The notes under the pieces were generated by a model, which did not search any database, had not been told where the DNA came from, and saw only the letters and a program-made list of their open reading frames with translations. Made by a program: the position numbers and the translations under genes. DNA of 64,000 nucleotides, from assembly GCF_031458175.1 (NCBI RefSeq), contig NZ_JAVDXX010000001.1, positions 2,046,001 through 2,110,000 on the forward strand, written 5' to 3'. Shown here piece after piece: positions 35,584 through 46,046 of this stretch. This DNA comes from Pseudoglutamicibacter albus (lineage in GTDB: Bacteria > Actinomycetota > Actinomycetes > Actinomycetales > Micrococcaceae). The stretch's first letter is position 1. Every line of letters starts with the position of its first letter.

Positions 35584-36324
35584 GTGACAGCAGAGCCAAT
35601 TGCCCGACGGCCTCGCAGGCGACGCAGCGTCGGGTCAGTGATCATCGGGATCATCGCTGAACTTTTGCTCACCGCAGGTCTCTTCGTCCTCCTCTTCATT
35701 GGTTGGCAGCTGTGGTGGACCAACATCGAAGCCGAATCCGTTCAGCAAAACGCCATCAGCCAGGTCACCCAAGAATGGGATCAAGCCGAGAAGAAGAGCA
35801 AGGACGGTAAACCCACTACCCCGATCGAAGGGGAAACCTGGGGAATCCTCTATATCCCTAAATTCGGCCACAACTATGCCAAGCCCATCGCTGAAGGCAT
35901 TGGGATGGATGTCCTCAACACCGTGGGCGTAGGCCGCTACCCACAAACCCAAATGATTGGCGAGAAGGGCAACGTAGCGTTCGCTGGCCACCGCCAAACC
36001 CACGGGCAAGTGTTCTGGGACATGGACAAACTCAGCGAAGGCGACACCGCCTACATTCAAACCAAGGACGGCATCTACTCATATAAGCTCCGGCAACTCC
36101 AGTACGTCAGCCCGGAGCAATCCGACGTACTACTTCCAGTACCTGGCCAGCCCGGAGCGAAACCGCAAGAGAAACTTATGACGCTGACAACCTGCCATCC
36201 GCCGTTCAGTATGGCCGAGCGCATCATCTCAACCTTCGAACAAACCGACTTCTCTAAACGCGGTGAACCAATCCCTGCCGAAATCGAAGACATCGTCACT
36301 AAAACTACGGGTGGAAACGGCTGA
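35584..36324 (+). CDS. srtE: Class E sortase
   Basis: A membrane-anchored transpeptidase that cuts a C-terminal sorting motif and joins the protein to peptidoglycan. It has 246 residues: an Arg-rich N-terminus, one transmembrane helix near 20-42, and a catalytic domain with His136 (AGHRQTHG), Cys204 (TLTTCHP) and Arg213 (AERIIS). All three are in place. The TTCHP context is typical of actinobacterial class E enzymes. AGGAGGGG lies just before the GTG at 35584. The next gene starts at its stop codon. No sortase substrate (LPXTG/LAXTG) is encoded in this window. Confidence 0.9.
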   Translation: MTAEPIARRPRRRRSVGSVIIGIIAELLLTAGLFVLLFIGWQLWWTNIEAESVQQNAISQVTQEWDQAEKKSKDGKPTTPIEGETWGILYIPKFGHNYAKPIAEGIGMDVLNTVGVGRYPQTQMIGEKGNVAFAGHRQTHGQVFWDMDKLSEGDTAYIQTKDGIYSYKLRQLQYVSPEQSDVLLPVPGQPGAKPQEKLMTLTTCHPPFSMAERIISTFEQTDFSKRGEPIPAEIEDIVTKTTGGNG

Positions 36325-36512
36325 TGTACGGCTTCATTTTCAGGCTCCTACCTGGCCCACTATGGATCCGGGTACTCCAAGCGATCCTCCTTGCAGTCTT
36401 TGTGATCCTCTTGCTCATGAACTACGTCTTCCCTCTGCTGAACCCCTACAGCCCGTGGCAAGACTCCACGGTTAGCGGGAGCATTCTGGGAACGTTAGGC
36501 GGAGGCAAGTGA
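36324..36512 (+). CDS. Small single-pass membrane protein
   Basis: 62 residues with one strong transmembrane helix at about 14-37 (VLQAILLAVFVILLLMNYVF) and a short outer tail (NPYSPWQDSTVSGS). The ATG shares base 36324 with the sortase stop. The stop overlaps the next GTG. Tight coupling suggests a role with the sortase or envelope, but no function is known. Confidence 0.8.
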   Translation: MYGFIFRLLPGPLWIRVLQAILLAVFVILLLMNYVFPLLNPYSPWQDSTVSGSILGTLGGGK

Positions 36513-37237
36513 CACACGGGTACCAACTAGGGGGCCGTGCGCACGAGCGGCTGAGCCCTGAGGCAGCGCAGCGTCAGGAATCGTTGCAGGGTGGTCGGGT
36601 ACTTGTTGTCGACAACTATGACTCGTTCGTCTATACGCTGGTGGGTTATCTCCGTGAGCTCGGAGCGCAAGTCAGAGTTATTCGCAATGACGAATATTCA
36701 CTCGAAGAAGCCCGGAATCTAGCAGAAGATTTCGATGGCGTACTCATCTCCCCCGGCCCAGGCAATCCACTAAATGCCGGAATAAGCATAGGTCTAATCC
36801 GTATATGTGTTGAACGGAATATTCCGCTGTATGGGGTCTGCTTAGGTCTGCAGTCTCAAGCTGAGGCGTTCGGCGGCATAGTGAGCCACGCAGAACAGCT
36901 TATGCACGGGCGAACCTCACTCGTAGAACACACGGGCCACCCCATGTTCGAAGGGGTCGCCAATCCGTTCACAGCAACCCGGTACCACTCGCTGGCAGTG
37001 CAAGCCGGTACGGTCCCAGATGATCTCGAGGTAACCGCCCAAACCCAGGACGGGGTGATCATGGGGCTAGCTCACAAGACCGCACTGGCATGGTGTGTGC
37101 AGTTCCACCCCGAGTCCGTCCTGACACAAGACGGCTATCGGATGCTCGGTAACTGGCTCGAAGCCCTTGGCCTGCCGGGCGCAGCAGAGCGGGCTGAGAA
37201 ACTCAGCCCGCTCATCAGTAGTGTCAATCAGCGCTAG
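36509..37237 (+). CDS. Class I glutamine amidotransferase (anthranilate/aminodeoxychorismate synthase component II)
   Basis: It releases ammonia from glutamine for chorismate amination in tryptophan or folate synthesis. It has 242 residues: an N-terminal extension of about 29 residues, then VLVVDNYDSFVYTL, the oxyanion segment SPGPGNP, nucleophile Cys111 in YGVCLGLQS, and His200/Glu202 in QFHPES. The triad is complete, but the usual CLGHQ is CLGLQ. GGAGG lies four bases before the GTG at 36509. No trpE or pabB partner is adjacent. The position before pknB matches TrpG/PabA Rv0013. Confidence 0.9.
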   Translation: MTHGYQLGGRAHERLSPEAAQRQESLQGGRVLVVDNYDSFVYTLVGYLRELGAQVRVIRNDEYSLEEARNLAEDFDGVLISPGPGNPLNAGISIGLIRICVERNIPLYGVCLGLQSQAEAFGGIVSHAEQLMHGRTSLVEHTGHPMFEGVANPFTATRYHSLAVQAGTVPDDLEVTAQTQDGVIMGLAHKTALAWCVQFHPESVLTQDGYRMLGNWLEALGLPGAAERAEKLSPLISSVNQR

Positions 37238-37294
37238 TCAGCGGCCTCTACGGCATAAGAGAGCAACCGGTGTGGCAAGGCCGAACGCTGATAT

Positions 37295-37332
37295 GACCAT
37301 CGGCCGCTGATACTAGATAGCGGCCGATGGTC
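37295..37332. terminator. Bidirectional terminator between the amidotransferase gene and pknB
   Basis: A perfect 14-bp stem, arms 37295-37308 and 37319-37332, between converging stops. Confidence 0.7.
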
Positions 37333-37359
37333 AACGGTGACTACTCGACGATTCCGAGA

Positions 37360-39288
37360 CTATTCGTCGGCTCCGATGGTTGAGGACGGGGATTCCTCAG
37401 AATCCTCTCCGGAATCGGATTCATCTCCCCCATCTTCAGACTCATCGGACGGGCTTTCACTCGGTTGTTCCGGAGCCTCCGCAACCACGATCACAACGAT
37501 GCTGCCCGGCGAGGTCTTAGTGCCCTTGCCTGGACGCTGAGAAACCACGGTCCCCTCGTCAACAGAATCATCCACGGCGCGGGTCACCTGGACCTCAAGC
37601 TTGTACTCATCCGAGGTCAACTTCTTGACGGCTTCGGATTCCTCAAGCCCCGTCACGTCAGGAAGGCTGACCTCACCCGAAGAAATTGTTAACTGGACTT
37701 CGTCACCGAAACGCAACTCAGTCCCAGGTTTCGGGCTCACCTCAAGCACCGTCCCCTGCGATTCGCTAGCGGAGTCCTTCGTCTTGACGTCATCCGAAAC
37801 CGTGAGCTTCGCTTCTTCCAAGATTCGACGGGCTTCGCGCTCATTCTTACCGATCACGTCACGGGGAACCTTAACCTTATCGGTACCCTCAGAAACCATG
37901 AGCGTCACCACGGTCTGCTTCTTCACGCTCGTGCCAGCCGCAGGGTCAGTCGAGATCACATGGCCCTCATCAACGGAATCCGAGTGCTCTTCCTTGACCT
38001 CATAGTTGAGTTCAAGCTCACTCAGCTTCGCTTGCGCCTGCTCGAGAGAGAGGTTTTCCAAAGAAGGAATGTTGACTGGCGCGTTCCTTTCGCGTTCAGC
38101 CTGCATCCACAGCAGCCCGAACACCACGCCGACGATCAGCAACACACCGAAGATCGAAGAAGCGATCCACAGACCCTTCCGGCTGCGCCTATCGCGCTCC
38201 TCAAGCTCCTCATCGTCATTGCTTTCCTGCAACGCAACAGGCTGGGCGTTCAAAGGCTGCCCGTTCATGGCATGCCCAGAGCCGTTCTGCGGCATTTGGG
38301 TTGCACCCATAATCGCTGCCGCAGGTGCCGCAGCAGGCAGGGTGCGCGTCGCGAGCGTAGCCGGCGACGGCGGTGTCTCTCCACGCTGCACGGAACGCAA
38401 CGCAGCGGCGAACTCATCCGCGGTCTGGTAGCGGTCCTCGCGGTCCTTGGCTAACGCGACCTGCAAAAGCTCTTCCATAGCCTGCGGGATCTCAGGGTTG
38501 AAACGCTGAGCACGCGGTGGAGCTTCACTCACGTGCTGATACGCGACTGAAACTGGAGAATCGCCTTGGAAAGGAGGGCGGCCCGTCAACAACTCAAACA
38601 GCAAGCAACCGGCCGAATACAGGTCCGAACGCTGATCAACATCATCGCCACGAGCCTGCTCAGGTGAAAGATACTGGGCAGTACCCACAACCGTTTGTGG
38701 CTGTGTCATGGTCGCGGCGGAATCCGCCAACGCACGCGCAATACCGAAGTCCATGACCTTGATAGACCCGGAATTGGTGACCATCACGTTGGCAGGCTTG
38801 ATGTCGCGGTGCACAATGCCTTGCTTATGAGATGACGACAACGCCGCTAGAACACCGAGGGTCGCGTTGATCGCGTCCTTCTGCGACAACGGGCCATGCT
38901 TGAGGCGTTCCTTGAGCGTATGGCCTGCCACGTACTCCATCACGATGAACGGGACCTTGAGGCTCGAATGCTCCCCCGGGATGCGAACATCCGTGTCACC
39001 AGTATCAAAAACAGAGACAATCGTAGGGTCATTCAGGCCAGCCACAGCCTTCGCTTCGCGGCGGAAACGAGCCTGGAAAATAGGGTCCCGCGCCAAATCG
39101 GAGCGCAGAATCTTCACGGCCACATCGCGGCCCAACAAAACGTCGCGAGCCAGCCATACATCGGCCATGCCCCCGCGGCCAATCAAGCGGTCAAGCTCAT
39201 AACGACCATTCAGAGTGTGCTGGCGTGGCTGCGCCGCTTGCTCTTCCTCCCGATGACGGGGGCGGTCTTGCTGTTCGTCCTCAGTCAC
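37360..39288 (-). CDS. pknB: Ser/Thr protein kinase with PASTA repeats (PknB-like)
   Basis: A transmembrane kinase that senses peptidoglycan fragments and controls cell-wall growth. It has 642 residues: a kinase domain with IGRGGMADVW at 36-45, Lys59, HRD Asp162 and DFG Asp180. The activation loop has several Thr (193-199) before GTAQYLSPE, as in mycobacterial PknB. After a linker and a transmembrane helix near 373-393 there are three extracellular PASTA repeats and an acidic Ser/Glu/Asp tail. The mycobacterial protein has four PASTA domains. The start is GTG 39288, 8 bases after the pknA stop. It is last in the operon. Confidence 0.95.
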   Translation of the reverse strand: MTEDEQQDRPRHREEEQAAQPRQHTLNGRYELDRLIGRGGMADVWLARDVLLGRDVAVKILRSDLARDPIFQARFRREAKAVAGLNDPTIVSVFDTGDTDVRIPGEHSSLKVPFIVMEYVAGHTLKERLKHGPLSQKDAINATLGVLAALSSSHKQGIVHRDIKPANVMVTNSGSIKVMDFGIARALADSAATMTQPQTVVGTAQYLSPEQARGDDVDQRSDLYSAGCLLFELLTGRPPFQGDSPVSVAYQHVSEAPPRAQRFNPEIPQAMEELLQVALAKDREDRYQTADEFAAALRSVQRGETPPSPATLATRTLPAAAPAAAIMGATQMPQNGSGHAMNGQPLNAQPVALQESNDDEELEERDRRSRKGLWIASSIFGVLLIVGVVFGLLWMQAERERNAPVNIPSLENLSLEQAQAKLSELELNYEVKEEHSDSVDEGHVISTDPAAGTSVKKQTVVTLMVSEGTDKVKVPRDVIGKNEREARRILEEAKLTVSDDVKTKDSASESQGTVLEVSPKPGTELRFGDEVQLTISSGEVSLPDVTGLEESEAVKKLTSDEYKLEVQVTRAVDDSVDEGTVVSQRPGKGTKTSPGSIVVIVVAEAPEQPSESPSDESEDGGDESDSGEDSEESPSSTIGADE

Positions 39289-39296
39289 GAGTCACC

Positions 39297-40991
39297 TCAG
39301 TTGTTACTTGGAGGGTCAATGGATGGCAACGGCCTACCTGATCGTTGCGGGGCACTCTGGCTAGGCTCTGCGCTCGGCTGTGCAGTTTCACTAGGCGGCT
39401 CCGAGGTCGGGCTTGGCTGCTCTGTCTGTGAAGGCTGCTCAGTTTGAGTTGGGCTCGGCTGCTGCGTCCGCGAAGGGCGGGGCTGCTGAGTCGGTTGTTG
39501 CTGAGTTGGCGACGGGGCCGGCTGCGGAGAAGTGAACGCACCGTAATAGATGGTGATGTTGCTACCCTTCTCGAGCTCACCCGTCGGGTCGATATCCACA
39601 ACCCGAGCCGCTTGCGACGCCGAGGAAACCTGGCGAGGCTCTGCCTCAACCTTAAAGCCACGCGATTCAAGCTCAGCTATGGCTTGTTGATACGGCTGGC
39701 CAAGGTACTTCGACTTAGTCACCAGCACGGTATCCTCCGCGCTCTTGGACTCAGACTCGGATTCTGATTCAGATTCGGATTCAGACTCCGAAACAGACTC
39801 GCTGACCGAAGGACTCGGCTTCGCCGAACCACCAGTCAACTTCGGAATCAGGACCGCGCCACCAACAATCAGCGCAAGCACCAGAAGACCAATGAGCCAC
39901 CACAGCCACGTCTTCTTACCGCCATCATCCTCATCATCATCCGGATCCGAAGGCCCAGGGAAACCGGCATCTTCCTCACCCGATTCGAACATCGGGAAGG
40001 AAGGAGCCGCGGACCCAGAAACAGAATCCACCGCAGGCAACTGCGAGGTCGACGGGTTCGCGTCCTGAGAATCAACCACGGTCGTCGCGGCAGTAGGAGC
40101 GTCGTTGGCGGCATCAGAGTCCTGATTCAGGAACAACTTCATCCCCGGCACCGCAGCAACCGCATCGGACACTCGACCCGCACGCAACGCATCGGCAGCA
40201 ATCGCCAGCTTCGAAGCGTTAGCCGGCCGGTTCAGAGGATCCTTAGCCAGCATCGACATGATGAGCGCATTCACCGGGGCATCCACCGTGTCAGGCAAGG
40301 CCGGCGGGTTGTCATTGACCTGCGCCAACGCGATGGCGATCTGCGACTCACCCGTGAATGGGCGGCGACCAGCCAAGCACTCGTAACCGATAACGCCCAA
40401 GGAATACAGATCAGACTGGCCCGTAGCCTGCTGCCCGGTAGCCTGTTCCGGCGCTAAATACTGCGCTGTACCCATAACCTGGCCCGTAGCAGTCAACGGA
40501 ACCTGATCAGCCAAACGCGCAATACCGAAATCAGTGATCTTGACCTTGCCGGACGGCATGATCAAAAGGTTGCCCGGCTTCACATCGCGGTGCACCAAAC
40601 CACGCGCATGCGCAGACCCCAACGCGCGCGCCGTCTGAGCGATCACCGAAAGCGTGAAATCAGAGTTCAGGTTGCGTTCACGCTCAATGATGGTGGAAAG
40701 CGGCTCGCCGGGAACCAGCTCCATCACCAGATAAGCAGAGCCATCGGCCTCGCCGTAGTCATAAACATTCGCGATGCCGTCATTATTAAGCAGGGCCGTA
40801 TGCCGAGCCTCAGCCCGGAAACGCTCCCTAAAGCCCGGATCGCCCATATATTCCTCTTTGAGGATCTTGATGGCAACAACCCGGCCCAAGACATCGTCTA
40901 GAGCTTTCCAAACCTCACCCATACCGCCAATCGCGATGCGGTCAGTGAGCTTATAGCGGCTTCCAAGAACCATTCCGCTTGATGGTCTCAT
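39297..40991 (-). CDS. pknA: Ser/Thr protein kinase with one PASTA-like repeat (PknA-like)
   Basis: The second membrane kinase of the growth cluster. It has 564 residues: a kinase domain with IGGMGEVW, Lys42, HRD Asp136 and DFG Asp154. An acidic linker ([10 protein letters not shown]) precedes a transmembrane helix near 363-385, then a Ser/Glu repeat (SESESESES), one PASTA-like unit ([20 protein letters not shown]) and a long Pro/Gln/Ser/Thr tail. Mycobacterial PknA lacks a PASTA domain, so the outer part differs. ATG 40991 overlaps the pbpA stop by 4 bases. Confidence 0.94.
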   Translation of the reverse strand: MRPSSGMVLGSRYKLTDRIAIGGMGEVWKALDDVLGRVVAIKILKEEYMGDPGFRERFRAEARHTALLNNDGIANVYDYGEADGSAYLVMELVPGEPLSTIIERERNLNSDFTLSVIAQTARALGSAHARGLVHRDVKPGNLLIMPSGKVKITDFGIARLADQVPLTATGQVMGTAQYLAPEQATGQQATGQSDLYSLGVIGYECLAGRRPFTGESQIAIALAQVNDNPPALPDTVDAPVNALIMSMLAKDPLNRPANASKLAIAADALRAGRVSDAVAAVPGMKLFLNQDSDAANDAPTAATTVVDSQDANPSTSQLPAVDSVSGSAAPSFPMFESGEEDAGFPGPSDPDDDEDDGGKKTWLWWLIGLLVLALIVGGAVLIPKLTGGSAKPSPSVSESVSESESESESESESESKSAEDTVLVTKSKYLGQPYQQAIAELESRGFKVEAEPRQVSSASQAARVVDIDPTGELEKGSNITIYYGAFTSPQPAPSPTQQQPTQQPRPSRTQQPSPTQTEQPSQTEQPSPTSEPPSETAQPSAEPSQSAPQRSGRPLPSIDPPSNN

Positions 40992-42445
40992 CGGTTCATC
41001 ACCGCCCTCTCAATCTTGCTCATGATGGCGCTAGACAAGCCAGCGCTTTTCTCATAAGTGACGTTCTTGACAACAATCGTGACCGCATACTGAGGCTCAT
41101 CTGCTGGGAAGAAACCGGTGATCCAGCCGTTGACTTTGCCTGATTCGCCAATATCTGCGGTACCCGTCTTGGCTGCAAGGTCCACGCCAGACACACGCGC
41201 ACCCGTAGCTGTACCGGACTTGACCGGTTCACGCATCAGCTTGGTCATATCCTGAGCGACGTCAGAGCTGGTGGCGCGGCCATACTCCTCGGCCTTGAAA
41301 CGCCTCAAAACACGCAGATCAGGGCTAGTGACCTGTTTGATGAGCTGCGGACGCATGATCTTTCCATCATTCGCGATACCCATGGCCACCATGTTCATCT
41401 GCAGAGCGGTTGTCTGAACATCGAACTGACCGATCGACGAATACGCAAGCTGGGCAGGGTCCGAGGTGTCTGGCCACACCGATGCTGAGGTTGGAGCCAA
41501 ACCCATCCAGTCCGGCTTCTCACCGAAACCGAACCGCTTGGTGACGTCCTTCATCTTGTCTGCACCGATGTCCTGAACAACCTGAGCGAACGGAGTGTTA
41601 CAGGACTGCGCAACGATGAAGGTAAGAGGGGCCTTATCCGGCTTGCTAGCGCAAATACCGAGGCTGAAGTTCTTCAACTCCCTCTCCGTACCAGGTGGCG
41701 ACCAGGACGGAGGGTTGTCATATTCCTCATCCATTTGGAAATCGCCGGTCTCCAACCCCGCGATCAGGGTTAGCAACTTGAACGAGGAACCGGGTGAGAT
41801 GCGGTCATAGACCGCGGGATTCCAGTTGACCGACATACCAGGTACCGATTCGATCTTGGCCCGGTTCTGCTTAGCTTGATCAGCGTTCTCTACAGACAGC
41901 TCGTTCGCATCGAAGGTCGGCTTGTTGACCATCGCGAGAATGCGTCCGTCGCGGGGATCAGTCACAACAACGGAACCCTGCTTGCCATCCGGCAGCGCGT
42001 CGTAGGCGGCTTTCTGGATAGCTGGGTCGATGGTCAGCTCGATATCAGCGCCGCGGTCTTCCTTGCCCGTGAAGAGGTTGCTCAAACGGTCAAAGAACTG
42101 ATCATCGGAGGTGCCAGACAAGGTCGACTCTTGAGTCGATTCAAGCTGAGTTGCGCCACTGTTGATCGAGTAGAAACCCGTCAAGCCCGAATAGAGCTTC
42201 GAATCCGTGTAGGTTCGCTTGAACTTATATGGACCGTTTTCAGTCCTGACGCTCTGGGCGATCGGTTTGCCGTCCACGAGGATCGCGCCACGCGGACGGT
42301 CATAGTTAGCGAGGATGGGTCGACTGTTCAGGGGGTTCGTATTGAGTTTTTCAGCGCCGATGAACTGAACATAGGTTGTGCCCATGAGGATAACTACAAA
42401 CAGGGTTACGACAGCCAGCCAGGTACGGCGGATTGCTGGATTCAT
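40988..42445 (-). CDS. pbpA: Penicillin-binding protein (class B transpeptidase, PbpA)
   Basis: A peptidoglycan transpeptidase anchored by an N-terminal helix (about 9-27). It has 485 residues. Active-site motifs are complete: SxxK at 220-223 (SSFK), SxN at 281-283 (SCN) and KTG at 426-428. It overlaps pknA and rodA by 4 bases each. It probably works as a pair with the upstream SEDS protein. Confidence 0.96.
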   Translation of the reverse strand: MNPAIRRTWLAVVTLFVVILMGTTYVQFIGAEKLNTNPLNSRPILANYDRPRGAILVDGKPIAQSVRTENGPYKFKRTYTDSKLYSGLTGFYSINSGATQLESTQESTLSGTSDDQFFDRLSNLFTGKEDRGADIELTIDPAIQKAAYDALPDGKQGSVVVTDPRDGRILAMVNKPTFDANELSVENADQAKQNRAKIESVPGMSVNWNPAVYDRISPGSSFKLLTLIAGLETGDFQMDEEYDNPPSWSPPGTERELKNFSLGICASKPDKAPLTFIVAQSCNTPFAQVVQDIGADKMKDVTKRFGFGEKPDWMGLAPTSASVWPDTSDPAQLAYSSIGQFDVQTTALQMNMVAMGIANDGKIMRPQLIKQVTSPDLRVLRRFKAEEYGRATSSDVAQDMTKLMREPVKSGTATGARVSGVDLAAKTGTADIGESGKVNGWITGFFPADEPQYAVTIVVKNVTYEKSAGLSSAIMSKIERAVMNR

Positions 42446-44067
42446 GCTGACGTAGCACCTCCTGCGTTTGGACGGGCATCACTAGGCCGGGAATCATCGC
42501 GATGGTCTTGGTGTCCTGCCCGATGCGCGGCGCGGCGGCCGCTTGGACGAGCATGTGGATGGGCACCTGGACGAGAGTTGGACTGGTCCGGCCGGTTTGC
42601 CTGGCTAGTGTGGTTGCTTTGGGGGCGTGGCCGGTCATCTTCACGCGCGTCCAGGGCTGACGGCGTCTCAGGCGCCGAAAGTTTGCTTGCAAGTAGCGAA
42701 TCATCTTCGCTTGTAAGCAACCCACCGGTTGCTGGGCGCCGCGCATTGTGGCTGATGAGCAGCAGCACTGCCGCTAGAACCCAGTTAGCAAGCAAGGAAG
42801 AACCACCTGCGGACATGAACGGAGTGGTCAAGCCGGTCAATGGGATGATGCGTAGCACGCCGCCTGTGACGATGAAGAACTGGAACGCGACCGCGAAAGA
42901 CAGCCCGGTGGCTAGTAGCTTGCCGAAGCCATCACGGGCACCCAGGCCAGCGCGGATACCGCGCGAGGTAAACAGCAAGAAGAACATGACGACGGCGAAG
43001 AGGCCGACGAGGCCGATTTCTTCACCGAGAGCGGCGTAGATCATGTCTGACTTCGCTACTGGGATGCGTTCAGGGGAGCCAGCACCTAGTCCGGTGCCGC
43101 CAAGACCACCGTGAGCCATACCGAATAGGCCCTGAACAACCTGGTAGCTGCCGCCTGGATCGCGGTAGTAGATGTCTGGGTTGAAAGCGTCGTACCAGAT
43201 CTGGAAACGGGCCCGGACGTGTCCCATGAACATATAGGCGAAGAAGCCGCCGAGAGCAACGAGCCCACCGCCGATGAGGATCCAGGAGATCCTGCCGGTT
43301 GCTACATAGATCATGACCATGAAGAGGCCAAAGAACATGAGGGCGCTACCGAGGTCCCTCTGCATCACCATGATGCCCATCGCAATGCACCATGCGATCA
43401 ACATAGGCGCTAGGTCGCGATAGCGAGGCAACTGGAGGGAACCGATCTTGTGGCCTGCTAGGAGGATCAGGTCACGTTTGGAAGCCAAATAGCTGGCGAA
43501 GAAGATTGCGAGGGTGACCTTGGCGAATTCACCAGGCTGAACCGAGAAGGAACCGATGCGGATCCAAATTCGGGCGCCGTAGGTTGCGAAACCGAGGCCG
43601 GGAACCATCGGCAAGAGAAGCAATACGACGGAGACCGCGAGCCACACGTACGTGAACTTGCGTAGTACGCGGTGATCGCGGATGACCCACAGGATGATCA
43701 CGGCAGAAGCCATGCCGACACCGGAATATAGCAACTGGGATGTAGCGGCGGTGGCTAATTCTGGCGGTCCGGCAAGGTCGAGGCGGTGGATCATCGCCAA
43801 GCCAATCCCGTTCAGTGCAACCAAAACAGGAAGTATGTAAGGGTCGGCATATTTAGCCCAGATGCGTAGCGAAATGTTCACGCCTACGCCAAAGGCACCC
43901 AGAACGAGAATGTTGGGAAGCCACGACTGATCATTACGCGAGGAACCCGCAGTCGTGGAAACCAAAAACTCCGCTAAAGCCGTGACACCCAACGCAAGAA
44001 CGAGCAAGAAGAGCTCGGTATTACGCCGGGTTGGCAACTTCTTTGCACGATTCGCGGTAACGCTCAC
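42442..44067 (-). CDS. rodA: SEDS peptidoglycan glycosyltransferase, RodA/FtsW family
   Basis: It polymerises lipid II glycan strands in the membrane. It has 541 residues with ten to eleven hydrophobic segments. Family signatures: QPGEFAKVTLAIFFASYL, QRDLGSALMFFGLF, YQVVQGLFGMAHGGLGGTGLG, AALGEEIGLVG and TTPFMSAGGSSLLANW. The last 85 or so residues are a cytoplasmic Pro/Arg/Asp/His-rich tail. It overlaps pbpA and pstP by 4 bases each. Confidence 0.94.
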   Translation of the reverse strand: MSVTANRAKKLPTRRNTELFLLVLALGVTALAEFLVSTTAGSSRNDQSWLPNILVLGAFGVGVNISLRIWAKYADPYILPVLVALNGIGLAMIHRLDLAGPPELATAATSQLLYSGVGMASAVIILWVIRDHRVLRKFTYVWLAVSVVLLLLPMVPGLGFATYGARIWIRIGSFSVQPGEFAKVTLAIFFASYLASKRDLILLAGHKIGSLQLPRYRDLAPMLIAWCIAMGIMVMQRDLGSALMFFGLFMVMIYVATGRISWILIGGGLVALGGFFAYMFMGHVRARFQIWYDAFNPDIYYRDPGGSYQVVQGLFGMAHGGLGGTGLGAGSPERIPVAKSDMIYAALGEEIGLVGLFAVVMFFLLFTSRGIRAGLGARDGFGKLLATGLSFAVAFQFFIVTGGVLRIIPLTGLTTPFMSAGGSSLLANWVLAAVLLLISHNARRPATGGLLTSEDDSLLASKLSAPETPSALDAREDDRPRPQSNHTSQANRPDQSNSRPGAHPHARPSGRRAAHRAGHQDHRDDSRPSDARPNAGGATSA

Positions 44068-45545
44068 TCAACATCACCACGCAACTCATGGCACCACTCC
44101 GGAGCCTCATCACCAGGGTTTCCGTCCTGTGCGTTCTCCGGCGAGGACTGTGAACCCTTACCTGAGCTATCCGGTGCAACAACATCAGGCGGTGCTGGCG
44201 CCACTACAGGACACGACTGCTGGGCGGTAATCCGCACATCGTGCATGATCTGCTGGGCATCCTTACGCGACTGTGTTGCGATGCCGCTCTTAAGCTGGGT
44301 TTGAGTGTATTCGGGCAACGCCTCAAGTGGAATCTTCGATTCGGTGTCCACACTCGACATCTTGATAGGGCCAAGGTCCTGGGAAATACCCTTAAACATC
44401 GTGACCTTACCCTTGTGGACTCCCACGTAATACTGGGTTTGGGTCCAGGCGTACCCCAAGTAACCGCCCGTGAGCAGAATCAGCACCAAAACAACGAGCG
44501 TGGTAGGCAAAACCCATGCGAACCGACGCCGTGGCGGCTCCTCATCAAGTGCTGCGAGCGCCAGTTGGCGTTCACGCTCGGAGGAGCGATGCTGAAGTAG
44601 CGCGGCCGCGCGACGCTCACCGGAACGCTGCGTGACAATCGGGATCTGTCCCGACTCGGTCGCCAGCTGCGCGGCACCAACGAGTTCATGCGGGCGGTTA
44701 GCCATCGCGTGACGCAACAGCGCCTGATTAGCGGCGAGGTCACCGCCGCGAGCAACCTCGATCTGACCTGTGTCAAGGGTGGGAATCTCTATGTTGCTGA
44801 ACTCTTCCGACAGCGGTTTGTCAGCATCGTCCACGATGTCCACGACAGCGACAGTGACGTTATCTGGTGAACCGAGTTCGAGGGTCCGCTCAACCAGGCG
44901 GTCCGCGGCTTCCCGCGGGGTCGCGGCGCTACGAACGATCTCCTCGGTTTCTTCCTCGGAAACCACGGCGTTCACGCCGTCGGAGCACAGCATCCAGCGT
45001 TCCCCGGCGGTAGCGGGGATTACAGACATATCGAGTTCGGGGGAAGCATCAGAGTCCCCCAAAACACGCATGATCACGTTGCGATGCGGGTGGATTTTCG
45101 CTTCGTCTTCGGTGATGCGCCCCTCAGCGAGGAGCTTTTCGACGAACGTGTGGTCCTTGGTGATCTGTTCCCACTCGCCGTCACGCAACCGGTATGCGCG
45201 TGAATCGCCGATGTGGGCGAGGTGAAGTTTGGAACCTTCCAGCAAGATAGCGCTGACGGTGGTTCCCATACCGGAGAGTTTGGGGTTTTGTTCAACGAGT
45301 TCGTTGAGGATGATGTTCGCTGACTGGATCTCGTCAGCGAGGATCGTGTTGGGTTCCTCGACATCGGGCCGGTCCAGGTGCACGAGGTCCAACACGGTCG
45401 ATGCGGAGGCGACGTCACCGCCTACGTGGCCGCCCATACCGTCAGCGACGACCGCGAAGTGACGGCCCGCGTATCCGGAGTCGTCATTTTTGCGGCGTAC
45501 ACAGCCCACATCGGAGTGGGCGGCAAAGTCGAAATATAGGGCCAT
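44064..45545 (-). CDS. pstP: PP2C-type Ser/Thr phosphatase, PstP-like
   Basis: It reverses phosphorylation by PknA/PknB. It has 493 residues: a PPM domain (1-240) with metal-binding motifs VADGMGGHVGGD, AHIGDSRAYRLRDG, LCSDGV and GSPDNVTV. A cytoplasmic linker with basic patches, a transmembrane helix near 335-357 (VLPTTLVVLVLILLTGGYLGYAW), and an external segment ending in a Pro/Ser/Glu-rich stretch follow. It shares base 45545 with fhaB. Confidence 0.95.
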   Translation of the reverse strand: MALYFDFAAHSDVGCVRRKNDDSGYAGRHFAVVADGMGGHVGGDVASASTVLDLVHLDRPDVEEPNTILADEIQSANIILNELVEQNPKLSGMGTTVSAILLEGSKLHLAHIGDSRAYRLRDGEWEQITKDHTFVEKLLAEGRITEDEAKIHPHRNVIMRVLGDSDASPELDMSVIPATAGERWMLCSDGVNAVVSEEETEEIVRSAATPREAADRLVERTLELGSPDNVTVAVVDIVDDADKPLSEEFSNIEIPTLDTGQIEVARGGDLAANQALLRHAMANRPHELVGAAQLATESGQIPIVTQRSGERRAAALLQHRSSERERQLALAALDEEPPRRRFAWVLPTTLVVLVLILLTGGYLGYAWTQTQYYVGVHKGKVTMFKGISQDLGPIKMSSVDTESKIPLEALPEYTQTQLKSGIATQSRKDAQQIMHDVRITAQQSCPVVAPAPPDVVAPDSSGKGSQSSPENAQDGNPGDEAPEWCHELRGDVE

Positions 45546-46042
45546 TATGGGCGCAGCTCCATCACGGTTTTGCCGATGCGGATGCGTTGGCCGACCTCGA
45601 TTGGCTGGGCGCGGGTCAGCTGTACTTCATCCACATAGGTTCCGTTGGTTGATCCGAGGTCTTCGAGGAACCAGCGGGTTCCTTGCGGGAACAATCGGGC
45701 GTGTCGGGATGATGCGTAGTCGTCCATCAGCACGAGGCTCGCTTCCTGCGCGCGGCCGAGCAGGATAGGGCTGGCAGCTAGACGTACTGACGTGCCGGCC
45801 CCGGGGCCTTCAACAACAACGAGGGCGTGGGCGATGTTGCGGGGCGCCTGTGAGGGCTGGCTGGGCATACCGGCGCCTGGTCCGGATGATCCGGACGGGC
45901 CTGCTGGGGCGCCGGCTGGCTGTATGCGTGCACGCTTTCCTACCCCGAGGTCTCGGCGCATCGACATCACGATGATGAGGACCAAGATCCAGAGGAATAC
46001 GAGGAAAGAGATACGCAGTAGCGTCACTACCAAGGGGACCAT
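45545..46042 (-). CDS. fhaB: FHA domain membrane protein FhaB-like
   Basis: A phosphothreonine-binding adaptor of the kinase cluster. It has 165 residues: an N-terminal transmembrane helix (about 7-27), a Pro/Gly/Ser linker, and an FHA domain near 90-165 with GRAQEASLVL, SSRHARL and LEDLGSTNGTYVD, the standard phosphopeptide-binding residues. It lies 4 bases after fhaA. Confidence 0.94.
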   Translation of the reverse strand: MVPLVVTLLRISFLVFLWILVLIIVMSMRRDLGVGKRARIQPAGAPAGPSGSSGPGAGMPSQPSQAPRNIAHALVVVEGPGAGTSVRLAASPILLGRAQEASLVLMDDYASSRHARLFPQGTRWFLEDLGSTNGTYVDEVQLTRAQPIEVGQRIRIGKTVMELRP

Positions 46043-46046
46043 GCGG

